Positions 24,308 through 34,589 of a stretch of DNA of 64,000 nucleotides are shown here, piece after piece. Source of the stretch: Geosiphon pyriformis. Taxonomy: Eukaryota; Glomeromycota; Glomeromycetes; Archaeosporales; Geosiphonaceae. The stretch is taken from NCBI GenBank assembly GCA_016748015.1, contig JAAOMT010000352.1, forward strand, positions 496,001 to 560,000, written 5' to 3'. Both the position numbers and the translations under genes were made by a program. Position 1 is the first letter of the stretch. The number at the start of each line of letters is the position of its first letter. The notes beneath the pieces were generated by a model. That model was given only the letters and a program-made list of their open reading frames with translations, was not told the origin of the DNA and ran no database searches.

Positions 24308-24482
24308 CTTGCTTTGTCTTGAGGTATTCCTCATAGCAGTTTGTGGTCGCGCCAGGGTTGTCTTGATGGTATTTAGCGTAGAAGTCTTTGTATTCGTTGT
24401 ATGCAGCATCCCATTGTTCAAAGGTTGCGCTGGGATAGTCTTTACCGTATTTCCAATAAAATACTTTTGCATCCACGTCCAT
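24308..24482 (-). CDS. First exon of the GC-rich NTPase gene
   Basis: ATG at 24482 opens MDVDAKVFYWKYG and runs 58 codons plus one base to a consensus donor, AG|gtaagc (24307). The phase matches exon 2 exactly: the leftover G plus TT gives Val. The 366-base intron (23942-24307) has good ends. The exon encodes an aromatic, acidic/basic helical-looking module (KDYPSATFEQWDAAYNEYKD) that I do not recognise. A TATA box lies 81 bases before the ATG. The overlapping minus-strand frame at 24275-24472 is a shadow. Confidence 0.65.
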
Positions 24483-24562
24483 GTCTAGCTGTTTTTCGTA
24501 AGTTAGTGAAAGATAGTGATAAAAAGGAACAGTCGCGATCTGCGTCCGCCCAATTCAGCCCT

Positions 24563-24569
24563 GTTTATA
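24563..24569 (-). promoter_or_regulatory. Candidate TATA box of the NTPase gene
   Basis: The minus strand reads cgTATAAACagg; its 3' edge is 81 bases upstream of the ATG at 24482. The interval includes ctttcactaac, a plausible start region. Position and form fit a fungal core promoter; no experiment supports it. Confidence 0.4.
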
Positions 24570-25085
24570 CGTTTTACTTACACAAACATGTGATACTTCT
24601 CCGTATTGAAGCGCCGAATCAACTATAGTTACCCGGATCCAGCACACTTGGCAAAGCAGATCGGGAACCCTCCATGCTTTTGTCAGGATAATGAAGACAA
24701 AGGGAAATCTCTTTTATACGCTTCTTTGCATATCACGTTATGGAGCAATTAACAAATGGTTTAATTTTTGTATTGTATTCTGCTACTACTACGTAATGCA
24801 ATTCTGTTTTTGGAAGTGAAGCAATTGTTTTTTACGTGTGTATTGTAACGAGTCGTATGATAATGGATAACTGAATTTGAATTGCAAAAAACAGTTACAA
24901 CAATCGATTCTCTTTATTACTCTCTTAAACAAAGTATGTACAGTACTTTTGCATATTCACTAGAGCGATTGCATGGAAGGAAATACTCGGACCCAAAGCC
25001 ATTACTATACTTTGGTCGCTCTATGGTGCGAACCATTTATAATCATCAAAAATATAGATCAGTCCGAAATTTTAAATGATGATCT

Positions 25086-25209
25086 TTACGTGTTTTTATT
25101 TATATAATTAAAGTTTATTTGTTAATATACATGTGTTTTTAATATATTATTTATAATAAAAAATAAAATTTTATTAAATTTTATATAATATAAAACCAAA
25201 TACAGTATT
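25086..25209. other. AT-rich spacer without recognised features
   Basis: Simple AT-rich sequence between the GC-rich island and the next coding-like stretch. No LTR, LINE or open frame seen. Confidence 0.4.
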
Positions 25210-25345
25210 ACAAAGTTTGAATATTATTTAATTTGTCTAATTCTTCAAGAATATTATCTGGAATTCTTCTATAAAATTTATACTTTTTTATAGCATATTC
25301 TACTAATTTTCTACTAAGATCTTTTCTATAAAGATCCATATAACA
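25210..25345 (-). CDS. Short exon-like coding stretch, C-terminal 45 residues of an unknown protein
   Basis: The minus strand reads without stops as CYMDLYRKDLSRKLVEYA, followed by KYKFYRRIPDNILEELDKL, ending at TAA. This charged, helix-rich sequence has normal codon use and none of the stops that fill neighbouring relics, so it may be a real terminal exon or a recently broken gene. Upstream, a TAA lies just before ttttcaag, which could be a poor acceptor. I do not recognise the family. No other exon was found up to 26800. Confidence 0.35.
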
Positions 25346-26803
25346 CCAACATTTTCTTGAAAATTAACTCTTATCATTACTATATTATTCATAAATAAAT
25401 AGACTGGTAGAATGATTTAACTGAAGTATTAGCAAAAATAAATTATAAAAATGCATAAGAATAGAACTTATTTATATCCTTTGTATTATTTACATATTAA
25501 ACACTAAAGCAAAATACTATCTAGTTTATACTATTTAAATTGATTTATGGAAAAAAAATCACCTTACTTATTAAATAAGAAATATTTTTTTTCCTTATAA
25601 AAACAATTACCAAAGAAAATTTTGAAGCTATCTTGAACCAAAAAACATATCAGTTTATAAAAACATTAAAAACAATTATAAAACAACAGCTAATAATATT
25701 AATAATACTTAAAAATGACAGAAAAAAAGACATGATAATTGCTTATTTAACCAACCAATTGAATTTAAAATTAAAGATTGAATATTATTATATTGTATAA
25801 AAGCTAAAAAACAGTAAAATAAAAAGTTTAACCCAAAATAAGACAAATTTTTTTACATATATGAAGTTTTAGGCAATAAAGCTTACAAATTAAGATTGGA
25901 GAAAAAAATTTTAAAGAAAGTAGCACATAAAATTCATTTAAAAATTTATTATACTAATTAAAAGTTATTGTTATTTGTATTTTAACTAAAAACACAAATT
26001 CTATTAATCAAACCAGAAGATATATCACAAGATTTAAAACCAATTATCATTATTAAAACATAATTAACATGTGATAATTTAAATAAAAAAAAATTTAAGT
26101 ATATATAATAACCAAAACAACAAAAAAAAGACAATAAAACTCTCAATATGAATCTTTTAAATCAAATTTTAAGACTTTTAAAACAATAATTTACAATACT
26201 AATAGAAATTACAATCAATAAAAAAGATATATAATACAGAAATTTGCACAAAAAGAGATATGCAAGAGTTTAACTAGAATTAAATGTTTTTATCCTTATA
26301 AATAATTAAAAAAAAAGAAAAATATATGGTTAAACAAACTTAATAAAATTAAAAAAGCTTTAAGTAGGCTAATTTTAAAACCAATAATAGAAAACTGGAC
26401 ATTAAAAATCTTCAAAGTGTAGAAAAAAGACTATTATTAGTATATTAATTCTTTAAAATTGACAAAAGATTCAATTTATAAACATCATACTTAGATATTA
26501 ATAAACAAATATTTAACAAAAAAGCTCTAAAACAAGTAGTAGAATTTATTGGAAAAAATAATCTAATATTACATTACAAGACAACATACTAATTGTATTT
26601 AGTATTCAAATATTGTTTAACAATACTGTTAAACAGTTTATTAAAGTTTATTACAATTAACAACATAAAACAAATAACAAATACACAGTTTAAAGATTTA
26701 CAAAAAACAATACTCAACACAACTATTGAATATTATACTAAAAAAATAATTTTTACAGATACATATAATCTTGTAAAAGCTCAATTCTAAAAGAAAAAAA
26801 TAA
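25346..26803 (+). pseudogene. 3' part of a Ty3 polyprotein (integrase C-terminal tail), decayed
   Basis: Around 25870-25960 the plus strand reads GNKAYKLRLEKKILKKVAHK, typical of the C-terminal region of Ty3 integrases. The following 26000-26800 contains one 65-residue open piece (26593-26790) without known motifs and many stops. 25346-25560 shows nothing recognisable. The element is cut at 26803 by LTR D1. The family is not determined. Confidence 0.45.
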
Positions 26804-27753
26804 TGTTATCTGAATAGAAAAACCAATTTAAAAGATATTAAAAAAATGTAATTAAAAACATAATAACTTAAAAAAAACATAATAATGTAAAATAACACAA
26901 AATAACATATAATAACTCAGAATAATATAAGATAATACACAATAACATAAAATAACTAGGTATAACATAAAATAACTAGTTATAGTATAAAAAAATAAAA
27001 CAACAACAGAAATAGTAAACAATAGCCAGTAATAATAAATAATTAAAAACAATTTTGTAAAACTAATAATATGTATAAAAACAAATAGTTTTAGCAAAAA
27101 AAAAAGACAAACAGACAAATAGAAAAAATCCAAATATATTTTTTTACTCATATTTCTTAGATCTATCTTATCTATATATTTATATTATCTCAAATAAAAA
27201 AAATATTTGAAACCAAAAATTACTTATATATGATCTACAAATTTTGTGTTTAAACAAATTAATCATTTTTTTATCTTTATTCTTGGCCAGATGCTTTTAG
27301 CATAAAACTGTTTTAAACAATAATAACTTGGACCAATTACTTTTGATCATGATAATTAATAATAATAATTTCTTTATTTTATTTTATTTTATTTTTTTGT
27401 AAAGCAGCAATATTGTAAAATTAACTGTTTAAGAATAGACTTTATGATAGTTTGGTAAAAAAGAAAGCTCTTTCTAAAATTAAATATTAATATTATGTTA
27501 TTAGTTTATTAGAAAAACAAAAAAACATTACCAAACTCTAACAATTGTACTCAATTAGCTCAGAGAAAATAGCTTATATACTTAAATCACAAACAATCAA
27601 AACATTTCTCTGTGTTTTATAACCAAAGAACTCTACAGATAAAATTAGCAAAAATCTTCAAAGACTAATATTATTAACTTATCTTATATATTGAGAATAG
27701 AAATTTTTAAGCTTTTTTTATCTAAATTTAGAACACTAAATATTATTATTATA
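26804..27753 (-). repeat. LTR D1 (solo)
   Basis: The reverse complement of this interval matches 54832-55860, from TATAATAATAATATTTAGTG against TATAACAGTAATATTTAGTA at one end to the shared attggtttttctattca near the other. The ends read TGTTATC at 26804 and TATA at 27753. The low-complexity ataacataaaataac tract (26880-26990) is inside it. No internal retrotransposon sequence is attached. Confidence 0.65.
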
Positions 27754-27757
27754 CTTT

Positions 27758-27884
27758 ACTAAGTTTACTCATAATAATACATATTCAATTTACTTTCTTA
27801 TTATAATTTTTTTTGATTATTTTTATTACCCTATAATTCTGTTCTTTTTTGTTATCTATTAACTTATTATTCTACTTTATAACA
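27758..27884 (+). repeat. LTR B fragment, 3' end in plus orientation
   Basis: It matches the last about 125 bases of the plus-strand LTR at 37223-37899 and ends TATAACA. Directly followed by a minus-strand LTR B piece. Confidence 0.6.
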
Positions 27885-28295
27885 ATATATTTTATGTTTC
27901 ATATTAGTGTTCTTAAAATTTGATATTAGATATTAAATATATTTTTCAGTTATAATTTATTTAATAATCTTTAAATACTATAATTATACAGATTAGAAAA
28001 AAAGTAAATAAATACCAATAAGTAATCTTTTATTTTAAAATATTTAAATACTTAAAAGAAAAAAAAAATAAGTAATATAAAAAAGATTAAAATAATAGTT
28101 GTTATTTTATTTTTTTTGATTATATTTTTTTACAATTAAGACTTTTATTACTTATATAGTTATTAAAAGTAGTCAATAATCAGATTAGCAACTAGATTAA
28201 TAATTAAGTTATTAATTAGATTAATAATTATTATCTAAAAATAATATGCTAATATATATAATAACTAATAAAAACTATGAATTTTATTCATAATA
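27885..28295 (-). repeat. LTR B fragment, minus orientation, lacking its first part
   Basis: It starts inside the LTR (tttatgtttcatattagtg, compare 1066-1085) and runs to the end cataata, with about five minisatellite units. The missing start is replaced by the plus-oriented piece to its left. Confidence 0.6.
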
Positions 28296-28334
28296 ATAAG
28301 ATATTTAAAGCTATAAACCAATAATTAACCATAG

Positions 28335-29030
28335 TATTATAAGTTAGAATAATAAGCTAATAGATAATAAGAAAAAACAGAATTGTAAAATAATAAAATT
28401 AATTAAAGAGAATTTAATTTCAATGAATAAATTAAATTAGTATAGATTTAATATACAAAATTAATTTTATAAATTATCTTAATTGTTAATCTTTTCAAAA
28501 AATAATTAGAAAATTTAAAGATAGAAAAATAGTCCATATTGTTAATAAATGATAATATATTGGTATAATTTTATCCTTCATATTAACATTCTTAGAATTT
28601 AATATCAGATATCAAATATATTTTTTAGTCATGTTTTATTTAATAATCTTTAAATATTACAATTATACAGATTAAAAAAAGATAAGTAAATGCCAACAAG
28701 TAATTTTTTATCTCAAAATATTTAAATACTTAAAGATAAAAAATAGAAAAAAGAAAACAAATAATAAGAGAAAAATTAAGTTAATAGATATTGTTTTATT
28801 CTTTTAATTTCTTATATATTTTTTTATAGCTAAAAAACTTATTGCTTATATAATTATTTAAAATAGTTAATAATTAGATCAATAATTAGGTTAATAGTTA
28901 AGTTATTGATCAAATCAATAATTGAATTATTAATTAAATCAATAATTAGATCAATAATCAAGTTAATAGTTAAGTTATTAATTAAATTAATAATCACTAT
29001 TTAAAAATAGAGTTGCTAATTATATAACAA
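28335..29030 (-). repeat. LTR B copy, cut by LINE L3
   Basis: It begins TATTATAAGTTAGAATAATA and keeps most of family B, with about eleven 12-bp units (28860-28999). It ends early at a T run that is the A tail of LINE L3. Confidence 0.65.
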
Positions 29031-29378
29031 TTTTTTTTTATTTGCATTTACAAATAAGATCCAATCACTATTTAATATAATACAACTGTTTAGAGTTCTA
29101 AATTAGATGTGAATCATGTATTTACTACATATGACCAGTTATCTGGCTGATCAAGACTACACTATGCAATTATATTGACAAAAACACTTTTAATAGTATT
29201 AACATAAAACAAACAACTCATATCTAAGCCAAAACTAATTGAATAATTTTTCTCTATTTTAAGCAATCAAATGACACTGTTTAAGACTCTGGCAGAAAGA
29301 CCATAAATATAATTAAACATAAAATAATTTTCATGCATACTTTTGAAAGAAGGGATATAAGATCATTAATTAATTGTG
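29031..29378 (-). pseudogene. LINE copy L3, 3' end only
   Basis: A short T run (A tail on the minus strand) is followed by the 3' untranslated region of the LINE: atgtgaatcatgtatttact and ccagttatctggctgatcaa match 56266-56310 of L1. Short coding remains follow. 5'-truncated. Confidence 0.6.
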
Positions 29379-29441
29379 AGTATTAATTCTAAGCTGGATT
29401 TTTTTTTCTGTTTTTAATATTTTTACTATATATATATAATA
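29379..29441 (-). repeat. LTR C4, left piece
   Basis: tttttctgtttttaatattt and the tatatatata run match the last third of LTR C (compare 9507-9540). Its continuation is at 30426. Confidence 0.45.
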
Positions 29442-30425
29442 ATAAGTAAAAGATTTTTTATAGTTGATGGTCTCATTGTCTTAGATAATGCTTGTTATTT
29501 TGTTTGCAATGTGTATCAAACTATAAACTAAGCTTTATGAGAAACTGGCTTTGGTGCAAATGTTTTAATTATTAGATTCATAGATTAGGAATGTATTGTC
29601 TCTATTTGGCACCCAGACTTTCACATATTGGTAAAGTTTATTAGCAAGAAATCAGCTGTTCTTTGTACATATCTGATAAGAGCTATCTACAGAAAATTGC
29701 CAGTAGCTGTTCACAAGAGATTATATAACAAAAATTATTTAGACATTTTGTGTTTAATGTGCAGTGATATTGAATTTTCCAACCATGCTTTTACTTGCTC
29801 TATGAATGTTTTGGTGTATTTTAAGATTGTTTTTGATTGTACTGATTTGTAGAAATTCTTGGTAGGCAATTACCTCTCTGCTTTATCTTTAGTATTACAT
29901 ATTTTTTTCAGATCTCAGATGTTAATGTGTATGCTGTGTTATGCAAAGACTTTGTTTTTAAGAATTGAATTAAGAAGGCCATTTTCATTTTTAATAACAA
30001 AAGAAGAACTGTATTGGTTGTGATCAATTTTGTTTGCTGTTTGGCTAATAACCATTGTAGTAGGTTGTGATTATTAAGATCTAGATTTAAGATTGATATG
30101 GAGAAGGGTGGTTTGGTTCATAATACAAATGAGATTTTTGCTTTAGTACATGATCTGCTCAGACAGTTGTTTAAAAGTATTATTTGCTTGCTCAGTATTA
30201 TTGAATTTTTTGTAGTTAGCTTTGGTTTGCAAAGACATTGTGTGTTTTTTTCCAGCTTGGACAATGGTAATAAGGTTTTTGTAAATGTATAGTGCTGTCT
30301 TGATGAGCCCAAATGACTGGTTATGTGTAAAAAGTACATAAGCCACATTTAGTTTAATTTATTTTGTTTTGTTTTTGTATACTAGATAATAGTTAGGCTG
30401 TATTCATTAAAAATAAAATAAAAAA
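29442..30425 (+). pseudogene. LINE copy L4, 3' part of ORF2 with zinc finger
   Basis: Plus-strand frames give the end of ORF2. RAIYRKLPVAVHKRLYNK, then CLMCSDIEFSNHAFTC (29755-29802), matches the Cys/His finger CLYCGNVEMSDHVFFC of L1. The true C-terminus at 30098-30292 (SFGLQRHCVFFSSLDN) matches L1 CFGFCKSCLFFSSIDN. An A-rich tail at 30405-30425 marks the 3' end. LTR C sequence lies on both sides, with tatatataa as probable target duplication. 5'-truncated. Confidence 0.72.
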
Positions 30426-30665
30426 TATATATAATTAGTGTTATATAAGATTTTTTGAATTCTTTTAATTTTTTTAGCCAGAAATTCTGAAATTCCTGGA
30501 ATCTTGTAATTCTTTGAAAGAAATTCTAAAATCTATAGAATTCTGTGATTCTTTAAAAGGAATCCTAAAATTTCTGGAATTCTAAAATTTCTCTTTTTAT
30601 TATGCTTAGTTCTAATTGGCTACTTTATTTTCTTATTAAGAATTCCTAAATTTTTATGAATAACA
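30426..30665 (-). repeat. LTR C4, right piece
   Basis: It continues LTR C after the LINE L4 insertion (tatatataattagtgttata), with the GAAATTCT-like tract, and ends TTTTTATGAATAACA. Orientation is opposite to the C5 element that follows, so it is not C5's own LTR. Confidence 0.65.
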
Positions 30666-31437
30666 ACACTTAAAAATAGATTGTAAAACTAAGTTAAATA
30701 ACCAATAATCAGAAAATTAATATCAAAACCTCAATTGCTAGTTTTAAACTCTAAATTACACTCTGAATTAAAAATAATATTAGTATCAGCTTTTTTATAC
30801 TTTAATAACACAACAATCAATATACTTATCTTTAGTTTATCAAACTTCAATATTAATAATATATTAACTGCAGTTATAAATAATTTATAAACCCCAATAA
30901 ATTCAAATGTCACTCCAAAATACTATATTAATATCAAATAAAAGCCAAAGACCAAAAATCATCTACATATAACAGAACTAAAAATTAACAATAATCATAT
31001 ACCAACTAATTTTCAGTTCATCAAACCAATTATCAGAATTATGTCCAAAAAATTTGGAAAGTGAGTATACTCAAAACCTGAATTTTTAAAACTATTTAAG
31101 TTTTCTAGTCACTCCAGCAAACAACTCATTTAATAATTTGAAAATTCAGAAAATATTCACCAACAATATTTTATTTGCTACTATTATGGAAGACAAATTA
31201 CTTATCACAATATTTTCTTTTGAACTGAAAGAACCAGTAACAACACTTCTGTTTAATAGAACTGTCTTTAACACAAAATTTATTACAGTCATATATACAA
31301 ATATCAAAGTTGATGGCCAATCTATTAAGCTAATTCTTGATAATAATTCAGCAGACAGCATCATTACATAACAACTCATAATGCCAAATTGATTATGCTG
31401 TCAGTGCTAAAATCATTACTGCTAATAAAGCCATTAA
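30666..31437 (+). pseudogene. Element C5 (Ty3 family C), gag end and protease, decayed
   Basis: Sequence matches the reverse of C1 at 8567-10140 on the coding strand. The protease is open at 31138-31371: LILDNNSADSIIT keeps the catalytic Asp but has lost the Gly. The coding region is interrupted at the TTAA of 31434-31437 by a DNA transposon and resumes at 33086. It represents what C1 looked like before its solo LTR arrived. Confidence 0.65.
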
Positions 31438-31453
31438 TTCGCAGATCGGTTAT
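31438..31453 (+). repeat. Left terminal inverted repeat of the TTAA transposon
   Basis: TTCGCAGATCGGTTAT, partner of 33066-33081 in inverted orientation; preceded by TTAA. Confidence 0.7.
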
Positions 31454-31499
31454 GATCAGGTGTGTAACACATAGTAAAATTTTACGCAGATCTACTATT

Positions 31500-31838
31500 A
31501 GAGGCACCGAACACTGGTTTTTTATGCTATTAGCAGCTACTGCATTGATCAAAGCAATTAGTGATACAAATATGCGGGCCTCTGCAAAAATGGTAAATAA
31601 AGACACGTGCACAAGATAGTAGCGATTCTGCTTTTTTTCGCGGCTTTTGCTATGTAGGAAACCAGCATTTTTGCCTCCATTCATATAGTAAAAATTATTA
31701 GCATTCAACGATTCAAAATTTTCACAGTCAGTAATATGCCTTTTTTTGGAAAAAGTGTGAAAGCTTACAAAGATCTTATAACCATAGCACACTTTATTGG
31801 CTTCATTACACCCACACTCTCTTTTCTGTTGAGCAAAC
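31500..31838 (-). CDS. Coding-like sequence left of the gap (C-terminal part of the FYR-like gene or a second gene)
   Basis: The minus strand is open from the gap to the left end of the transposon, with RECGCNEANKVCYGYK, then NNFYYMNGGKNAGF, and a hydrophobic LVHVSLFTIF segment. The frame runs on through the inverted repeat without a natural stop, so the true end is not defined. Whether it joins the FYR-like part cannot be decided because gap length is unknown. No family recognised. Confidence 0.35.
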
Positions 31839-32266
31839 NNNNNNNNNNNNNNNNNNNNNNNNNNNNNNNNNNNNNNNNNNNNNNNNNNNNNNNNNNNNNN
31901 NNNNNNNNNNNNNNNNNNNNNNNNNNNNNNNNNNNNNNNNNNNNNNNNNNNNNNNNNNNNNNNNNNNNNNNNNNNNNNNNNNNNNNNNNNNNNNNNNNNN
32001 NNNNNNNNNNNNNNNNNNNNNNNNNNNNNNNNNNNNNNNNNNNNNNNNNNNNNNNNNNNNNNNNNNNNNNNNNNNNNNNNNNNNNNNNNNNNNNNNNNNN
32101 NNNNNNNNNNNNNNNNNNNNNNNNNNNNNNNNNNNNNNNNNNNNNNNNNNNNNNNNNNNNNNNNNNNNNNNNNNNNNNNNNNNNNNNNNNNNNNNNNNNN
32201 NNNNNNNNNNNNNNNNNNNNNNNNNNNNNNNNNNNNNNNNNNNNNNNNNNNNNNNNNNNNNNNNNN
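31839..32266. other. Assembly gap (428 N)
   Basis: Run of N inside the TTAA transposon. Any open frame said to cross it is unsupported. Confidence 0.99.
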
Positions 32267-32967
32267 ATAATTCATTGATTGGAATAAGGATTGTGTATCA
32301 GGATGTTTGATACCAAAAAGGGTTTCTCCATCGTATTTGGTAAGAATTCCTAATTTTTTCCATATGTTGTTGGGTGTTTCGCCTTCAATTGATCTAATAC
32401 ATGTTTCATCTTGATATATATGTAAATAACAAGTAGACTTGTTAATTTCTTGTACAATGAGTCGTTGTTGTCCACTTATCTTTGTCATTATTGTTGAGAT
32501 ATATCCTGTTCCTGCACCATAGTAATTTTTGAAAGATAAACATCCAATTGAATTAATAACAATTGTATGTTTGTCAACTTTCAGAAACAATGGTACAAAT
32601 GAAATGTCTTTTGTTAATTTCTGAACAAGAGCTTTATTATTGAAACCAAGGATTGAAAGACCCGAGTATTCTGTCTTGACACCAAATATACTTTGATACA
32701 AAGTATTGATTGCAGTCGAAGGTGAGTTTTCAATATTACTAGATTCTGAACCATTAGTACAAATAAAGCCAGGTTTCTGACAATTAGTTTGTTTTGTTTG
32801 TTTAGTTTAAAACCAACACGCATATACAGTCGGTAAGGTATAGTAAAAACCTCATTTTCAAATTGTTTCTGAATCCACCAATTCCGAGTAAACAAACCAT
32901 AATGTGTTTCAGAAATAATAAGACCTTTGTCAAGGAGGTTTACAGTGTATTGTTGACTTTGAGCCAT
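32267..32967 (-). CDS. FYR-domain-like protein, with one apparent frameshift
   Basis: From ATG at 32967 (MAQSQQYTVNLLDKG) the minus strand is open to about 32800, then continues one base out of phase (QKPGFICTNGSESSN) to the gap. The C-terminal part, SIEGETPNNIWKKLG plus DGETLFGIKHPDTQSL (about 32270-32380), has the FYRC pattern: GxTPxxxW, then GxxLFGIxxP. YYGAGTGYISTI before it could be the FYRN part. FYR domains occur in chromatin proteins such as KMT2/MLL and TBRG1. The shift lies in an AAAC-rich run at about 32785-32815 and may be a mutation, an assembly error, or a tiny intron ending at ctaattgtcag. It is inside the TTAA transposon. The FYR call is from pattern only. Confidence 0.45.
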
Positions 32968-33065
32968 ATTATGACAAATGTTAAGAAAGACAGAACATTT
33001 AAAAACGAAGAAAAAACTATAACCGCTAAATTTGATTATCATTTGTCGATCATTTGAACCAGGTG

Positions 33066-33081
33066 ATATCCGATCTGTGAA
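33066..33081 (-). repeat. Right terminal inverted repeat of the TTAA transposon
   Basis: The minus strand reads TTCACAGATCGGATAT; followed on the plus strand by TTAA at 33082-33085. Confidence 0.7.
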
Positions 33082-33085
33082 TTAA

Positions 33086-34589
33086 GACTTTTATTGGCAA
33101 AATTAACAACTTTCTTTTTGAAATTAACAGTATTATCATATTTATCAAAGTTTTTGTTATGAAAGCCACATAGTATCAAGTTTTTGTTAGTAATAATTGG
33201 CTGTTTAAGACCAATACTATGCTTGATTGGACCATTTAGAAGTTTCAGCTCAGTCAAAATAATCAGCATACTTGAATACCAGCCATTTGTAGTCACTTCA
33301 AAACAAATACTACCATTTAATTACCACTAATCAAGTTTAAAAAAGAAAAAAAAACCTATCTGAGAAGCTTATCAAGTTTTGTGAACTGAAAATGAGCACA
33401 ACAAATTACCACCAATACTTTTTTGAAATAACAAGAGAAAAAAAAAAGAAAAAAATAAATTACAAGCTATTATTGCTATTCAAAAATTATTTAATAGTTG
33501 ATATATACCTTACTTAGTGGACACAAGAAAAAAACCACCATATATTCCACTCAAATACAAAGATTACAAGAAAAAGCTTTCTTCTATAAGAGCTTGAATC
33601 TTACCCAAAAAAAATTACTGGATATGTACCCATTATTACTGCAAGTTATACTACTAAAAACATTTTAAATATTCAAAATAACAAGAAAAGTAGAACAAAA
33701 AATCATGTTTTGCTTGTAAAGAAACACTACTTGATAAAAGAATATAAAATAATATTTTTGATTGAGAAAAAACATACAATGTATTATGTTAATACATAAT
33801 TTTTATTAATAACTGAATAAGCTAAACAATGTTTTTTAATACTGTACGAAACTAAGCACTCTTATATTTGAACAGTTATTTACACAATGAAGACAAAATT
33901 TAAAAAATGGCAAGTGCCAAAATTAAAAATATTTCACTTAGTAAAATACTTACAATCAAGAATAATCCATCAAAATTTGTTAAAACTGTTTTTATTTTCA
34001 ATCCAGATGTATTTATTGATATTTTAAACAATTCTGAACAATTCTATAAACATTACCAAAATCTAGTATTTACTTAAGAAGAAAAAAAACAATATTTAAA
34101 ACAATTAAATATTAGACTTTGTAAACATTGTCTAATTTTTAATAACTTTAAATATTGTAACAATTGTAATCTTATTTATAATTTACTATCAAGCATAATC
34201 TATTTAATTCCCAAAGAGAAAGAACCAATTAGCAGCTGCACTTCAGAATTAAAATCAAAATTCAATTGTAATTTACATTCTAATAATAATAACAATAACA
34301 GTTTTAACACTATTTACTATGACAATAATAATAATAATAATAATTTAAACTTTAATTACAATTCTAAATAATATATTATGCTCTCAGATTTTTTCAAAAA
34401 GCAGAAAATCAAATAGTTTAGCAAAGATAATGAAAGTATTATGTTAGAACAAGTACATAATACTGATGCAAAGTTTAATTTTAAATATCCTAAAAAAACT
34501 GTTATCAAATTAAAATCTTACTTACATATCAGTATAAATTTAGGAGATTTAAAAAATCTCAATAAAGCTTAATATTAAAAAAAGAAAAT
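33086..34589 (+). pseudogene. Element C5, protease end, Cys-rich segment and dUTPase start (decayed)
   Basis: It continues C5 after the transposon; caaagtttttgttatgaaag matches the reverse of C1 near 8410-8430. Asn-rich coding sequence occurs at 34280-34370. dUTPase motif 1 is DAKFNFKYPKKTVIKLKS at about 34464-34517. It ends at the LTR C6 insertion. The minus-strand frame at 33039-33296 is antisense to the protease. Confidence 0.6.

Larger units (their letters stand above)
21511..25085. other. GC-rich island carrying an NTPase gene
   Basis: From about 21530 to 24900 the DNA is clearly richer in G and C than anything else here, including CpG, which is almost absent outside. The change is abrupt on the left (inside LINE L2) and more gradual on the right (24780-25085). 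The 24600-25085 part upstream of the gene has no coding sequence I recognise. I saw no convincing inverted ends or target duplication. Possible explanations are a preserved host gene, a transferred segment, cargo of an unseen mobile element, or an assembly join. Confidence 0.6.
31438..33081. mobile_element. DNA transposon with TTAA target duplication, carrying an FYR-like gene
   Basis: The left end TTCGCAGATCGGTTAT and the reverse complement of the right end TTCACAGATCGGATAT are inverted repeats (14 of 16 bases). TTAA flanks both sides (31434-31437 and 33082-33085). Protease sequence of C5 is continuous once the segment and one TTAA are removed. TTAA duplication is typical of piggyBac, and also of Kolobok and Sola3 elements; no transposase motif is visible. 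The insert is less AT-rich than its host, so it is probably young. A 428-base gap hides part of it. Confidence 0.72.

Noticed and set aside
26852-27151. Apparent multi-pass membrane protein of 99 residues on the minus strand
   Set aside because: It is low-complexity T-rich sequence inside LTR D1; the LTR D2 counterpart (55647-55868) gives an unrelated-looking frame.
31376-32701. A 441-residue frame across the gap
   Set aside because: It is open only because N is translated as X, and it runs beyond the transposon end into element C5. Only the parts outside the gap are used.
33039-33296. 85-residue minus-strand frame
   Set aside because: Antisense of the C5 protease; the antisense of element A protease (48689-48904) shows the same pattern.
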